64,000 nucleotides of DNA from Rebecca billardiae RCC1528 (lineage: Eukaryota; Haptophyta), in the NCBI GenBank assembly GCA_965240325.2, contig OZ251233.1:2289177-2353176 (forward strand), in the 5' to 3' direction. The translations under genes were made by a program, and so were the position numbers. The notes beneath the pieces were generated by a model that was not told the DNA's origin, searched no databases, and saw nothing but the letters and a program-made list of their open reading frames with translations. Each line of letters opens with the position of its first letter. Position 1 is the stretch's first letter. Below, one piece after another: positions 42,068-52,757 of the stretch.

Positions 42068-44055
42068 GTTACCGTAACCCGTCCGCACTTCCGCCCAGTG
42101 GGGATGCGCTGGAATTTTTTTCATGCCCCGTTCGCGGCACTTCGCGCCGCGCACAGTGGAGAAAGATCGGGCCGGAAGCCGTTTGAGCATGGTCGGTCGT
42201 GCGCACGCCCATTCGAATCGATGGCGCGCTCCGAGCGGCGGGCGTGCGCGTATGACTGCCGCGAGGGGGGCTGCGAGGCGTCGGCCGGCTTGCCAAGGCG
42301 GTTCCCTGGGGCGGCGTCACCCTCCCCCGCCCCTCCTCGCCCACCCTCGCTCCACGGGCGGCCACACGTGACCTGTTGAGATGAGTTCACGGGGGCCGCG
42401 CGGCACGCGCGCGGAGAGGCGAGGAAGTGGTGTTTCGCGGAAAAACGTTCTGTAGCATTGTGCCCAACCCATGTGGGCACCCGCTCCACAAGTTTGTACG
42501 CCGCCAAACCGCACACAGCGGCCTGAGCAGCTCCCAGACTGACTTTCGCTCTTGAAGCCTGTTTTGGGGCCAGATCTTGGTGTGGATGTAGCGCGGCGAG
42601 GAGGCGCCGGGCGCGCGCCCGAGCTGCGTGCTGCCACTCGCCATAACCCATAGACATCGTCCGTCGCGAACGACCCGGCTCGCCTCGACCTCTCCGACCC
42701 GCCGGGCAGCCACGACCGAGCGCGCAGCCAACGGTGTCCAAACAGAGGCTTCTCAGACCGCGTGGGATGGGCATAGGCGCGAGAGAGGGCGCCCAGCGCG
42801 CTCTTGAGATGCACAGGAGCACGCACTGATGCGCATGGAACCATCCCATCACGATCGCCCCGACCTGGCGCGCCCTATCTGGCCCGTCAGGCTGCCCGCG
42901 CCGCCGCCGCCGGGCCGCGCCGCCGCCACAGGCGCCGCCGCACCGCGGGCACATGGGTAAGTCCGTATTCAACAAATACAGAATTTCCGGTGCGGCCCTC
43001 TTTTGGGCGGCAAGGTCGGTCTGGTCGACACCTGCCGCGCGGCATGGGCCACGGCGCGGCGAGGTGGCGGCTGGCGCACCGCGGCGTGGGCGGGATGGCT
43101 CGAGGACACCACCGCCCCGCCTCCCACGCCGCGCCGTGCGCGTGCGCCGTGCTCTCGTCGCGTACCGAATTTCCTGCGGCGAGCGACGTCCAACAGCGCG
43201 ACCATGCCATCGCGCGACGAGGTGCGTTCAGCTCGGCGATTTGTCGTATTTGTTGAATACATGCGGGTACGAATCGGCCGCAAGATGGCCTCGACGTACA
43301 CGTCGAGAGCCACGCGCGCGGTGTGGAGTGGCACGCGACGCGGAGAGGGCGGGTGCGGTGCCGCGGGCGCGCGACTGGTCTAGAACATCCCAATGAAGCG
43401 CGGGACGGCGCTGCGCGCGCGCCTGTGCTCGCCGCCGTCTCCTCGCAGTCGAAAATATCTGTGCACCCTTCTGTCTGGCTAGTCGACCGGCCGGCACGCG
43501 GCACGCGAGCAGTGTGTGTGGGGAGGAATGTGACATGGCAGGCTGTGGCGAGGTGGATGGCCGTGCAGGTCTACGCTAGGAAGGGCCGCTCCCGCGCTCG
43601 CGTGGTGCCTCGCGCACGCCTCGTCGAGGACGAGCGTGTTTGAATGGCTCCGGAGAAGGCTTACGATCGCTCGTTGATGGGCAGCGCGCGACACGTGCAC
43701 ACGACGAAGGTGACGACCAGGCACTCCGGCGAGGGCGGCTGTGCTGGTAGCAGACTGCATTCGGAGTAAGATGCGCCATCTTACGCGCCGCTTCGCCTCG
43801 CTGCATCGCCGCACTGAGCAGCAGGGCTCCACGCTCACGAATGGCTCACCACGAGCTACGTGACCGGCCAGCCGCGTGCAACCCGGCGAGGCAGAGAGGG
43901 GCGGAGGGATGGGGAGGCTGGGTGGGATGTTGCAGTCCCATGCCCGGGGCACTCGCCAGGCGCCTGCGCGACCACCGTAGCGCCGTCTGTGCGCTCGTGC
44001 GGCCCGCGCGAGAAATTCCCCGAAAATCGGCTCGTGTCGGACGGGTTACGGTAAC
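42068..44055. mobile_element. possible 2-kb element bounded by 18-bp inverted repeats
   Basis: GTTACCGTAACCCGTCCG at 42,068-42,085 is exactly complemented at 44,038-44,055. Inside, GTATTCAACAAATAC (42,965-42,979) is exactly complemented at 43,246-43,260. Base composition is lower in GC than flanking genes. No transposase or target duplication is recognised. Confidence 0.4.
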
Positions 44056-44866
44056 GATAATCCCGTTTTTGTTCACTGTGAAACCGGCAAACAGCGCGCT
44101 CGGTACGCCGACATGCAGTTTGAAACAGTCGTAGTATATGACCCATGCACATGCACTTTGTCAAAACAATACGGCCCTTGGACCGGCGACCAAGTTTTCA
44201 ATAGCGTCGATGACACGATGACTAAACTTTACTGACAAAGTGACGGCCAGCGGCCTTCGATCTTTCTTATTACTCACGTCCGGGCGCGCCTATTTCGTCA
44301 ACCGCATCTTGCGATAGAGATTGCTATCTACCCCTCGAAAAAGCGAAAACTCACCCTCCAACAACCGTAAAAATCGTCCCCCGTCCCCTTTTCTTTGATC
44401 AAAAGATCTTTTTGACAACGTAGTGAGGGCCCCCGGCGGGGCTCCACGCTACGCGCTCCGCCCTGCACCGCGGGCCATCATCGTCATCATCGATCATCAG
44501 CCGCGCGGCCGCGTAGCGCGTCGTCGCGCGTCGTATCTACTGTCACCAGCAGGCGCGTATCATGGCGCGCCGTCGCTGTCGTCGGTCTCCTCGTCGAGCT
44601 GAGGCTCGAGTCGTCGTCGCGCCTGCTCCGAAGCCATACGCCCATAGGCGGACGAGTGAAGCGGTGTCACTATCTGACGACGACGATAATAGATCGATCG
44701 AGCGCACGCAGCATCGCGCAGCAGCAGTCATATCGTACGCCGCCACGCGCGCGTGACGAACCCTGATCGCGCGCATCGAGCAGCGTGTAGTCATCGCTGC
44801 TGCTGAGTGCCGCCGTGCGGCTCAGCGCATGACAGCCGGGCGGGCCGCGCGGGGCGCGGCTCGGAC

Positions 44867-46015
44867 TCACAGCAGCGCGCCGCGCGCCGCGCGTGCCGCG
44901 CGCGCGCGTCGGACCGCGCTGAGCGCGCCGAGGCCGAGCGCGGCCGCCACGAGCGCAGCCGCAGCGGCCGAGCGCGCCCGCGGCGGCGGCGGCTGCGCGG
45001 CGCGCTCGTCGTCGTCGGCTCGCAGGCCGCCGTGCGCGTGCGCGCAGAGGCCGCACGTGTGCGGGCACGTGGCGCGCACGCGCGCGCCGTGCTCGGTGGC
45101 GGCGGCGCACGGGCCGCGGCCCGCGAGCTTGTGGCAGCGGTGCCGGTCGCGCTTGTGCTGCGCGCACGCGGCGGGCAGCGGCTGGCCCGCGCTGCCCAGC
45201 GGCTGGCTGTGCGCCAGCGCGGGTGGCGGGGGCGCCGGGGGCCGAGCCCCCCCCTCCTCCTCTGCGCCAAGGCCGGGCGTGTAGCCGGGCGTGTAGCCGT
45301 TCGGGCAGCGGCGGCAGCCGAGCTTGCCGCGCCCCGCGCTGACGGCCTCGTAGCCCGGCCAGCACACGCAGCGGTACGAGCGGAAGCGCCCGTCGGCCAC
45401 CTCGCCGCAGTACGCGTGCAGCGCGGCGGGGCACGCCCAGGGCGTCCGGCTGCCAGCCCACACGGGGTGGCACGGCCTGACACGCGCAAAGCAGCACGGC
45501 GGCGCGGCGCGGCGCGGCGCGGCGGGCGGTGGGCGGGCGGGCGGCGGTGGCGCGGGCGCGCGCGCGCGCGGTGGCGCCGGCGAGTCGCGCGCGCACTGCG
45601 TGGTGGTGCGCAGGCTCACGCTCTGCGGCGAGAAGACCCAGTCGTCGCCGCGGCACGGCACGGAGCTCCACGAGCCAGGCGGCGGCGAGGGCGGCGGCGA
45701 GGGCGGCGGGGGCGGCGCGCGGCGCGAGCAGCAGTACGGCGTGATGTCAAAGGCCGTCGTCACCGTGGCCTGGCCGCTCGCGCACGACCTGCTCGGCCAG
45801 GCCGGCTGCGCGCAGTCCCACGCGCCCTGCAGCGTGCACGTGCCCCACACGTCGAACCGGCCGGGCGGCGTGAAGAGCACGCCCGGGAGCGAGCTGGGGC
45901 AGCCGGCGGCGTTGACCTGCGCGAACGTGCGGTTCGTCTGCACCGACGCCAGCTCGAGCTGACTCCCCTTGGCCGACGACAGCGCGGCGAGCGCGGCGAG
46001 CGCGGCGAGGGCCAT
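44867..46015 (-). CDS. secreted or membrane-anchored ShKT-domain Cys-rich protein, two exons
   Basis: Exons are 46015-45597 and 45476-44867, giving 342 aa. The intron 45596-45477 (GTGCGCGC...TGTCAG) is 120 nt and stop-free. ATG 46015 gives a signal peptide (MALAALAALAALSSAKG). Exon 1 holds a Cys-bearing region (TPPGRFDVWGTCTLQGAWDC, FDITPYCC) and an SPPPSPPP linker. Exon 2 holds an EGF/TNFR-like cysteine run (YCGEV, CVCWPGYEAV, LGCRRCPNGYTPG). It then has a six-Cys ShKT-type domain ending ATCPHTCGLC, and a hydrophobic C-terminal segment (AAAAALVAAALGLGALSAV) that may anchor it. ShKT names a fold found in many non-toxic proteins, including algal prolyl hydroxylases and proteases. Nothing here indicates a toxin. 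Role probably at the cell surface. Confidence 0.72.
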   Translation of the reverse strand: MALAALAALAALSSAKGSQLELASVQTNRTFAQVNAAGCPSSLPGVLFTPPGRFDVWGTCTLQGAWDCAQPAWPSRSCASGQATVTTAFDITPYCCSRRAPPPPPSPPPSPPPGSWSSVPCRGDDWVFSPQSVSLRTTTQCARDSPAPPRARAPAPPPPARPPPAAPRRAAPPCCFARVRPCHPVWAGSRTPWACPAALHAYCGEVADGRFRSYRCVCWPGYEAVSAGRGKLGCRRCPNGYTPGYTPGLGAEEEGGARPPAPPPPALAHSQPLGSAGQPLPAACAQHKRDRHRCHKLAGRGPCAAATEHGARVRATCPHTCGLCAHAHGGLRADDDERAAQPPPPRARSAAAAALVAAALGLGALSAVRRARAARAARGALL

Positions 46016-46216
46016 CTGGCGCTGCTGCTTGGAACTCGCGTCCGCCCGCGGCTCGCATTTCCGACCCGGACGGCCGCCCGCCGGCCTCTCCCCGTCACGA
46101 ACGGTCGTCAAGCCCGCGTTCGTCAGCTGCAAGTAGACTATTAGTAGTAGAACGTCTAGAACGAAGTAAGTCGTCAGCGCGACGTGAGTAGTGCCACAGG
46201 ATTATACAGCATGGCA

Positions 46217-48211
46217 TCATTGGACGTCATGCTGACGCTGAGCCACTGCTGGCGCGCCCGCAGCCACCGGCTCGTCGCCGGCGGCGTCGCACGCGCCGCC
46301 GCCGCCGCCGGTCGTCGCCTCGGTGGCGGGCGCGATCGCGCGCGCGCGCGCTGCACCACGGCTCGCGTGCGAGGACGAGCCGGCGGCGGCCTGCGAGGGC
46401 GGCGCCGAGGGCGTGCGCGAGGCGGAGCGGCCGGAGGGCAGCCGCGTGAGCGCGGGCACGGGCAGCCGCAGCTCGCCGAACAGCTCGCGCACGCGCACGC
46501 GCGCGCCGCCGCCGCCGCCGCCGCCGCCCTCGACGTCGGCGAGCCCCGCGGTCGGCCAGGGCGCGCCCTCGCCGTCCGCCGCGCCGTCCGCCTCGCCGCC
46601 CGCCGCGCCGCCGAGCAGCGGCACCGACGCCCTGCGCTCGTGCGCCACCCTCGCGCGGTGCAGCAGCGCGCGCACGGACTCGTTGAAGGCGGGCAGCGTG
46701 CCGCTCGCGCCCTCGATCACGCTGAGCAGCCGGCCCGCCGCCTCCGCGTCGGCGCTCTCGCACAGCGCCGCGTCGAAGGGCGCGGCGCCCGGCAGCGGCA
46801 CGGCGGCCGAGAGCGGGCACAGCTCGACGCGCCTGCCGCCCATCGCGAGGAAGGCGAAGAGCTCGAGCACGCACCACAGCCGGCGCGTGTACGTGGGGCC
46901 CCACAGCACGAGCAGCGCGCCGCACCCGCCCACGTACACGGGCAGCGACGCCAGCTGCGCGCGCACGCGCGCCGGGTGTACGCACGCGCGGTCGAGCCAG
47001 ACGAGCGGCTCGCGGCCCTCGCGCGCGCGGAAGTCTGCGCGCCACGCCTGCAGCACGCGCCACTTGTCCTCCGCGTCGTCGTGCCACGAGTGCGAGACGA
47101 AGGCGTCGACGCCCTGGAAGCGCGCGGGCTGCGAGAGCTCGTACAGCGCGGCGGAGGGCGCGGCGCTCTGCAGGTGCGCGCGCTCGAGGCTGCCAAGGCT
47201 GATCGCGCGGAAGGAGGCGGCCGCGTGCGCGAGCACCGCGCCCGGCTCCTCGCCGCCCAGCAGCTGCGCACACAGCGCGACACACCGCACACGCAGCACG
47301 GGGAGGGGCGGCGGGGCGTGTGAGCAAGGGAGATAGCCGTAAACGTGAGCGCGCGCGCGCGCGTAGGGCCGCGCGCGCGCGCGCACCGCCGCGATGCCCG
47401 CCGCGGTGGAGAGCGCCTCGGCGCGCCTCGCGAGGAACGCGTGCACCGCCACGCGCCCCGACGGGTGCAGCGCAAACGCGCCGAGCGCGAGCTCGACGGC
47501 GCACTGCGCGAAGACGGAGGCGAGGGCGGCGCGGCTCGAGCGCCCCGCGCGCAGCCGCGCCAGCTCGAGCGGCGTCTCGAGCGCGAGCGAGAGCGTCGCC
47601 ACCGCCAGCAGCCAGACGCCGAGCGCGCGCCACAGCTGCGCGAGCGCGCTGCGCGTCGACTGCCGCGCGCGCGGCAGCAGGAGCGAGCGCAGCACGGCGG
47701 CGGCGAGGCCCAGGTTGACGAGGCACGTGAGCAGCTGGTTGGTCCAGTCGAGCAGCTGCACGCCGCGCGGCACGCCCGGCTCGCACGCCGCGCGCGCGCA
47801 CGCGAGCTCGTCCGGCAGCTCGGCGGCCTCGTGGGCGAGCACAAAGCAGAGCACGCCCAGCGTGAGCAGCCGCGCGCACAGCACGGCCCAGCGGTCGGTG
47901 GGCAGGATGGCGAGCATCTGCATCACGATGCCCGGGTACAGCGCGAGGTACCACCACTCGCTGCGCGGGCCGCCGAGCACGAAGAGCGCCGCGCCCGCGA
48001 CCACGAGCGGCACGCCGAGCGCGAGCAGCGGGCCGCTGATGCGCAGCCGCCGCCGCCGCCCGGCGAGGCGGGCGCGGTGCAGCCGCGCGCGCACCGCCTC
48101 GCCGTCGCGCGCGGCCGGCGCGCCCGCGCCCGCGCCCGCGCCCGCCGGCTCGGCGGGCGGCCTCCGCGCCGCGCGACGCGGGAAGGTGGCCCAGGGCCGC
48201 GGCGCTGCCAT
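46217..48211 (-). CDS. multi-pass membrane protein with C-terminal TIR-like domain, two exons
   Basis: Exons are 48211-47387 and 47263-46217, giving 623 aa. The intron 47386-47264 (GTGCGCGC...GTGCGCAG) is 123 nt and stop-free. The amino half has about five to six hydrophobic helices between residues 58 and 250 (LLALGVPLVVAGAALFVLG; WYLALYPGIVMQMLAIL; LLTLGVLCFVLAHEA; LLTCLVNLGLAAAVL; ALGVWLLAVATLSLAL). A TIR-like domain follows at about 325-425. It starts VDAFVSHSWHDDAEDKWRVL, continues PLVWLDRACVH and ALLVLWGPTYTRRLWCVLELF. The WCxxE motif (W405, C406, E409) sits where TIR NADases carry their catalytic Glu. The tail is Ser/Gly-rich. Signalling or NAD cleavage is inferred, not shown. ATG 48211 is the first true Met (the preceding codon is GTG). 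A 45-bp dispersed element lies 134 bp upstream. Confidence 0.7.
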   Translation of the reverse strand: MAAPRPWATFPRRAARRPPAEPAGAGAGAGAPAARDGEAVRARLHRARLAGRRRRLRISGPLLALGVPLVVAGAALFVLGGPRSEWWYLALYPGIVMQMLAILPTDRWAVLCARLLTLGVLCFVLAHEAAELPDELACARAACEPGVPRGVQLLDWTNQLLTCLVNLGLAAAVLRSLLLPRARQSTRSALAQLWRALGVWLLAVATLSLALETPLELARLRAGRSSRAALASVFAQCAVELALGAFALHPSGRVAVHAFLARRAEALSTAAGIAAVRARARPYARARAHVYGYLPCSHAPPPLPVLRVRCVALCAQLLGGEEPGAVLAHAAASFRAISLGSLERAHLQSAAPSAALYELSQPARFQGVDAFVSHSWHDDAEDKWRVLQAWRADFRAREGREPLVWLDRACVHPARVRAQLASLPVYVGGCGALLVLWGPTYTRRLWCVLELFAFLAMGGRRVELCPLSAAVPLPGAAPFDAALCESADAEAAGRLLSVIEGASGTLPAFNESVRALLHRARVAHERRASVPLLGGAAGGEADGAADGEGAPWPTAGLADVEGGGGGGGGARVRVRELFGELRLPVPALTRLPSGRSASRTPSAPPSQAAAGSSSHASRGAARARAIAPATEATTGGGGGACDAAGDEPVAAGAPAVAQRQHDVQ

Positions 48212-48344
48212 CACCGATAGATACGCCCTGGAAGCTGCCTGATTCCGGTTCGATTATTCGCCGACATAGATGGGTGCTAATGAATAGTCGTGCGGGTAAC
48301 CCGATGGCATGGGCGATGATCATGGCGACGACTAATACTCACTT

Positions 48345-48390
48345 CTCGCCTGCCTGAGCTGTGTGCGTCTCTTATTCTTAGTAATCTGTA
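48345..48390 (-). repeat. 45-bp dispersed element, copy 3
   Basis: On the minus strand it reads TACAGATTACTAAGAATAAG, then the core AGAGACGCACACAGCTCAGG, then CAGGCGAG. It is upstream of, and in the same orientation as, the TIR-domain gene. Confidence 0.8.
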
Positions 48391-49327
48391 CGATGAACAG
48401 GCGCCGATGAATATCAACGACTAAACGAAACGATGCGAATCTGGACGCGCGCGACAAAACTCTGATGCGCGCGACAACGCGACCGTCGGGCCCCTGAGCG
48501 CGCCCAGCGCGCGGCTGCTCGACGGCACGTGGCGCGAGAGCGGTGCGACCACCCCGGCGCCACGCACCAGCCCAGTTGGCCCTGCCCCCGCGCCCCCATC
48601 TTCCACCTCGTCCGACCTGACTCCCGCACGCGCCGTCCGACGGACGCCACCCAACCGGGCCGAGCATAAGCCGAACCGCTGCTCGGAAAGTCGGCAGCTC
48701 GTCGCGTCTCACGTCGAACGGGAGCGGCCACCGCCTGTCATGGCGTGTGCGTTTGCTGGTCGCTGCGAGCACACTCGAGCGCGATCACAGCGCGGAGTCG
48801 GCTGCGGCGCTAGCAGCCGCGCAGGCGTCGCCCTTGTCCCACCATGCGGGCCACCCGCTCCCCGCGTGTCAGCTCTCAGCGGACTCGCTCCGGACGTGAG
48901 CTGTTGGGCGCGCGCGCTGCCCAGAGGCGCGGAGCACTGCGCGGCGTCGTGCGGGAGAGATGGAGATGCGAGCGGGTCCTCCGACGACCACGCGCGCTCA
49001 ACCGCTCGGCCGTGCGCTCGCAGCCAGCGCAGCGCGCGCACGGCAGAGCGTAGCCACATGACGACTTGACAATCTTGACTACATGAGCAGTTACTAATTG
49101 TAGTAGTTACGTAAGACTAGTAGCAGTAGTAATATATATAAGTGGTGCTAAGGTATCGTAGCAGTTAGTATCATCGCGTATAACGCCGCGCCTACTGATC
49201 ACACGGCACGTACTGCGGGCCGCCGGGCCGCCGGCCCCACCGCCTGCGCAGGCGTCAGGCGGGCGGGTGCTGCTATGATGATATCCTACTCGTTGCAAGC
49301 TGATGCGGCCACGCGGCGCGCGGCGCG
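48391..49327. other. spacer with subtelomeric-type repeat
   Basis: 48,560-49,060 is a diverged unit of the GC-rich repeat family seen at 55.6-59.3 kb, recognised by CGCGCCCCCATCTTCCACCT at about 48,590 and CGCTCGGCCGTGCGCTCGCA near 49,005. 49,060-49,300 is low-GC (GTAGTTACGTAAGACTAGTA). No gene is supported. Confidence 0.55.
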
Positions 49328-50311
49328 TCACGCCGGCTGCGCGCCCAGCCGCTGCACCGAGCCGCGCCCGCCCGCGAGCGCGCCGACGCTGTAGCGGACG
49401 GGCGTGCGCGCGGCGCGGTACTCGGCAATCGCGTCGGCCTGGTCGCGGAGGTACACGCTCGCGCGGCGCTTGCCCAAGCCCATCACGCCGAACACCGCGA
49501 ACAGCGTGCCGAGCAGCGTGGCGTACGCAAAGAGCTGGTAGCCGAGGATCATCGGCAGCCCGTCGCCGCCCTCGAGCGCCACGTCGGGCACCTTGATGAA
49601 GACGAGCCGGTTGAACGCGACGAAGGTGGCGCACACGCCGAACGTGAGCGTGATGATCGACCACAGCACGCCCCACCGCGCCCAGCCCCAGAAGCGCGCG
49701 CGCGCGCCGAACCGCTCGTGCAGGTCCGACTGCATCGCGAGCACGGCCACGAGCCCGATCACGGTCGAGATCAGCGACGAGCCGAGCAGGTACGTGGCGG
49801 CGGCGACGGAGGAGGAGAACTCGCGCACGACGAGGTAGCCCGAGCCGTAGCGCGCGTACGGCTCCGACCCGAAGCGCGCGCGCGCCGCCTCGATCTCCTC
49901 CGTCTCCACGCCCGCGGGCAGCATCATCGCGATCGTGAGGAAGAGCGCGGCCAGCAGCGCAAACGTGTCCAACGTCGACTTGATCGAGAAGAGGTCGGGC
50001 GGGCGCTCGGAGGAGACAAGCTCGTAGAGCACGTTCACGCCGGGGATCCAGCTCACCAGCCCCGTCGGCACGTGCGGCGGCGGCTCGAGCAGGCTGCGCA
50101 CGCGCACGCGGATGCGCGCGGCCGTGACGGCCGACGCGACGCCCACCTCGGCCCACCCGCGGTCGTCGAGCTCGGCCAGCACCTCGCCGTCGACCTGCAG
50201 CTTCTGCACCGCCGCGGCGACCTTGGCCCCCACGCCGCACGCCTCGGTGAGCCACTCCGCCACCTGCTGCGGCGTCCAGTCGCGCACGTCGTCGGGGGGC
50301 GGCGCCGCCAT
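49328..50311 (-). CDS. SAM-domain multi-pass membrane protein
   Basis: This is 327 aa from ATG 50311. Residues ~8-75 form a sterile-alpha-motif-like domain: WTPQQVAEWLTEACGVG opens with the SAM helix 1 pattern, followed by LDDRGWAEVGV and ARIRVRVRSLLE as the long last helix. SAM domains mediate protein-protein or RNA contacts. Four hydrophobic segments follow (TFALLAALFLTIAMMLP; AAATYLLGSSLISTVIGLVAVLA; WGVLWSIITLTFGVCATFVAF; LGYQLFAYATLLGTLFAVFGVMGL). A short basic tail ends the protein. The specific family is not recognised. The putative 5' region contains a run of A residues (50,351-50,360), one end of a TIR element and a 45-bp dispersed element. Confidence 0.68.
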   Translation of the reverse strand: MAAPPPDDVRDWTPQQVAEWLTEACGVGAKVAAAVQKLQVDGEVLAELDDRGWAEVGVASAVTAARIRVRVRSLLEPPPHVPTGLVSWIPGVNVLYELVSSERPPDLFSIKSTLDTFALLAALFLTIAMMLPAGVETEEIEAARARFGSEPYARYGSGYLVVREFSSSVAAATYLLGSSLISTVIGLVAVLAMQSDLHERFGARARFWGWARWGVLWSIITLTFGVCATFVAFNRLVFIKVPDVALEGGDGLPMILGYQLFAYATLLGTLFAVFGVMGLGKRRASVYLRDQADAIAEYRAARTPVRYSVGALAGGRGSVQRLGAQPA

Positions 50312-50374
50312 GGCCGTGGGCGGCGCCCACCCAACGGGCGGGCGCGGGCGAAAAAAAAAACACAAAAATGCAAC

Positions 50375-50461
50375 CGCAGAATGATGATGTTCATATCATT
50401 CTACAGTTTACTAAGAATAAGAGACGCACACAGCTCAGGCAGGCGAGATTGCTCTCAACAA
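50375..50461. mobile_element. solo end of TIR element interrupted by the 45-bp element
   Basis: ACCGCAGAATGATGATGTTC and ATATCATTCTACAGT, then 43 extra bases, then GCTCTCAACAATTG. The same flanks without the 43 bases occur at 52,730-52,775. The segment GAATGAT...ATCATTC can form a small hairpin. Confidence 0.7.
50402..50447 (+). repeat. 45-bp dispersed element, copy 4
   Basis: It reads TACAGTTTACTAAGAATAAG, then the core AGAGACGCACACAGCTCAGG, then CAGGCGAG. It lies 91 bp upstream of the SAM-domain gene start, antisense to it. Confidence 0.85.
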
Positions 50462-52757
50462 TTGACCCCTCTTTAGGCTACGAACTTTTGAGAATTTGAG
50501 AAAAACTCTGCCCTGGCGGGCGGGGGGGTCGGCGGGCCGTGCCAGTGCTGTCGCAATATTTCCCCAGCGGGTTCGCGCCTTTTATTTATAGCGGTTTGAC
50601 GGGCAGGATGACTACGAATAACAATGCGACATACCGAGATGATTGTGAGCTACCCGACTTACTGACGAATAATAACGCGACAGATGACTCTGGTGCGAGC
50701 TCACCGACAGTGTGATTGCGCGTGTATTCGTGCACCCACTGCGCTACCCGTCATCGTGCCAAGCCTTCCGACTGCGCGCACGCACTGCCAACTGATTGGC
50801 GTGCGACGGCGTCGTGCCGGTGTGCGCCTGACGGTGACGGTTTGTCCTTGGGTCCAAGCGCTCGTCGGCGCTCGCCGCTCCGCGCGACAGGTCCGGCACT
50901 CGCACGTTCGGCGGTATCAGGAGCTGTTGGCGGTGTACGCGCGCGCAGTGCGAGAGCGTGTGCCACTCGCGATCGGGGGTGGGCACGCGCTGCTCGAGCA
51001 GGCACATGAAGCGCAGCGCATGTGCCACTGGCTTCACGACGTCGGCCTCGTCCCGCAGCGCTCGTGCAATGGAAGAGGATGGGGCGGCGATCTTGCACGC
51101 TCGGCGTTTCAGCTCGTCGCGGATGTGCGCTTTGGATCGGTCATAGCGCTGTGCGACGAGGGCCGCCGACCTGCCACGATGCGGTTCCTTCCACGGCTGC
51201 AAACCCGGGAGGTGCGTGCGGTGCGCGTCGTACGCCGCTTTGCGCTGCGCCTCCGTCGCATTGGTCACCGTCGACGCCATGCAGGCCGGACGTGGGCCCC
51301 CGAGCGCCGAGCGATCTTTGGCCGCGAGCTCGCGAGCGCGAATGATGAGCGCTCGCTCTGGAACGCCACCGACCGTAGCAAACGGATTTGCATGCGCCCG
51401 ACCTTGCCACCGCGGGGCACGCGACAGTCCGGTGTGTGGATTCCGGTTATGGTGTTCAGAAGGCCGCGCCAAAGCTTGCGTCGCGTGCGATGGCGCTTCC
51501 CACCCGCGAGACACCTCGTGCTGAGGGCCTTTCCGTACCGAGCCCGACGCGCGGCGGTGAATCGCGCGAGGCGGCCATCGTGCGCAGCGCTTGATGCTAT
51601 GGCCGGTGCGAGCGCTCGACGTGCAAGTCGGGCGAGGACCGCCCCAGGTCGCACGATCGTGTCGACGCGCCGAGCGTACCTCCAAACGGGTCGACTTTGG
51701 CCCTCGTTCGACCTGCACGCGAGACGACGAGGGCAGCAATCGCGAATCGGGCGAAAACCCCCCTCGGGAGTCCTCTCACGATGTCCGCGCCGGCGTTGGA
51801 TTTGGCGCGCGCCGCCCACGCGCTCCGCGCCATCGGGGAGATGGTTTTCGGCCGAGCGTCCCCAGTGGGAGCTGCGAGGGCGCCCGGTAGTGAGCGAAGC
51901 GACCCGGCAGTGAGGGAGGCGATTTTCTTTTCTTTGCGAGGCGATTTTCTTTTTTCCTTTTCTTTTTCTTATCTTTTTCCCGGGCACTACAAGGGGCGGA
52001 CCTACGGCCCGCCATTCTCATTTGGTTCAAGATTGGCTGTGATATATCCAGATAATAATACAAAGAATGGCGAGATATGCTTTACGACCGGTGCGCACAT
52101 AGCCCACCATATTTTGCAACTCTACTAAAGGAATGAACTCTGCTATGCACCCCAATCTGTTGTGAATAAATGGTCGTGCCTACGTTCAAGGCGATGGTCG
52201 TAATCCGATCGAATATGTAAACGGGTACGTCGATTACAAGATAGGGCCCGGACGACCGGACGTGCACGAAAACTCTCCCTTTCCAGTGCACCCTAGTCAC
52301 ATACTCGCATCCAGCGCATCTGCCCAGCGAGCCCTCGCATGCGCACGCGCTGCGTGATCACCAGCAGATAACGACGTCACCATGCACGGCGATGTCATGA
52401 TCGGCACGGAGCGCGCCGCTGGCAAGCACACGATCGTACGCGATCACGCCAGCGCCGTTGCACCCAGTCCATCTTCACCTGCACCTTCCATGTTCCGTGG
52501 TTCGGCCACATCGATCGATGCAGCACGCAGTGCAGCTGACGTCGTCGCCCGGCCGCACCATTCGCTCGAACACATCCTCGGTGAGCATCTTCCTCGTGTA
52601 CGCGCATTGCTCTCCGAGCTGCACCCGTGCCGCAGCGCGCCGCCGGACATCGCCCTACTTGCTGCTGCGTATGAATCCAAACGAGCGCTGACGAAAAATA
52701 CGATGACGCGACGATGCAGTTTATTTGTTAACCGCAGAATGATGATGTTCATATCAT
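50462..52757. other. subtelomeric region without supported gene
   Basis: Long opposing ORFs at 50,684-51,913 (+) and 50,744-51,739 (-) overlap almost fully and lack motifs. Minus-strand pieces such as GRSAALVAQRYDRSKAHIRD (about 51,150) look slightly protein-like and may be an old mobile-element gene. 51,900-52,300 is low-GC with T-rich tracts. No RNA gene is recognised. Confidence 0.4.

Larger units (their letters stand above)
40789..44866. other. 4-kb stretch without supported gene
   Basis: It contains TATATATAC-rich sequence near 41,020-41,060. Remnants on the minus strand look coiled-coil (EALGAELAKRGAELDALRDA near 41,720; VDEETALLRAER near 41,900) but are broken by frame changes. An inverted-repeat-bounded 2-kb segment occupies 42,068-44,055. 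44,100-44,560 is clearly AT-richer and non-coding. No RNA gene is recognised. Confidence 0.45.

Noticed and set aside
44867-46015. ShKT domain read as evidence for a toxin
   Set aside because: ShKT is a common fold in algal and animal non-toxic secreted proteins. The surrounding Pro-rich and EGF-like modules and the C-terminal anchor suggest a surface protein.
50684-51913. A 409-residue plus frame opposite a 331-residue minus frame
   Set aside because: The two overlap almost entirely, neither has a motif, leader or domain, and both lie in a repeat-rich subtelomere. The minus frame could be an old mobile gene but is not supportable.
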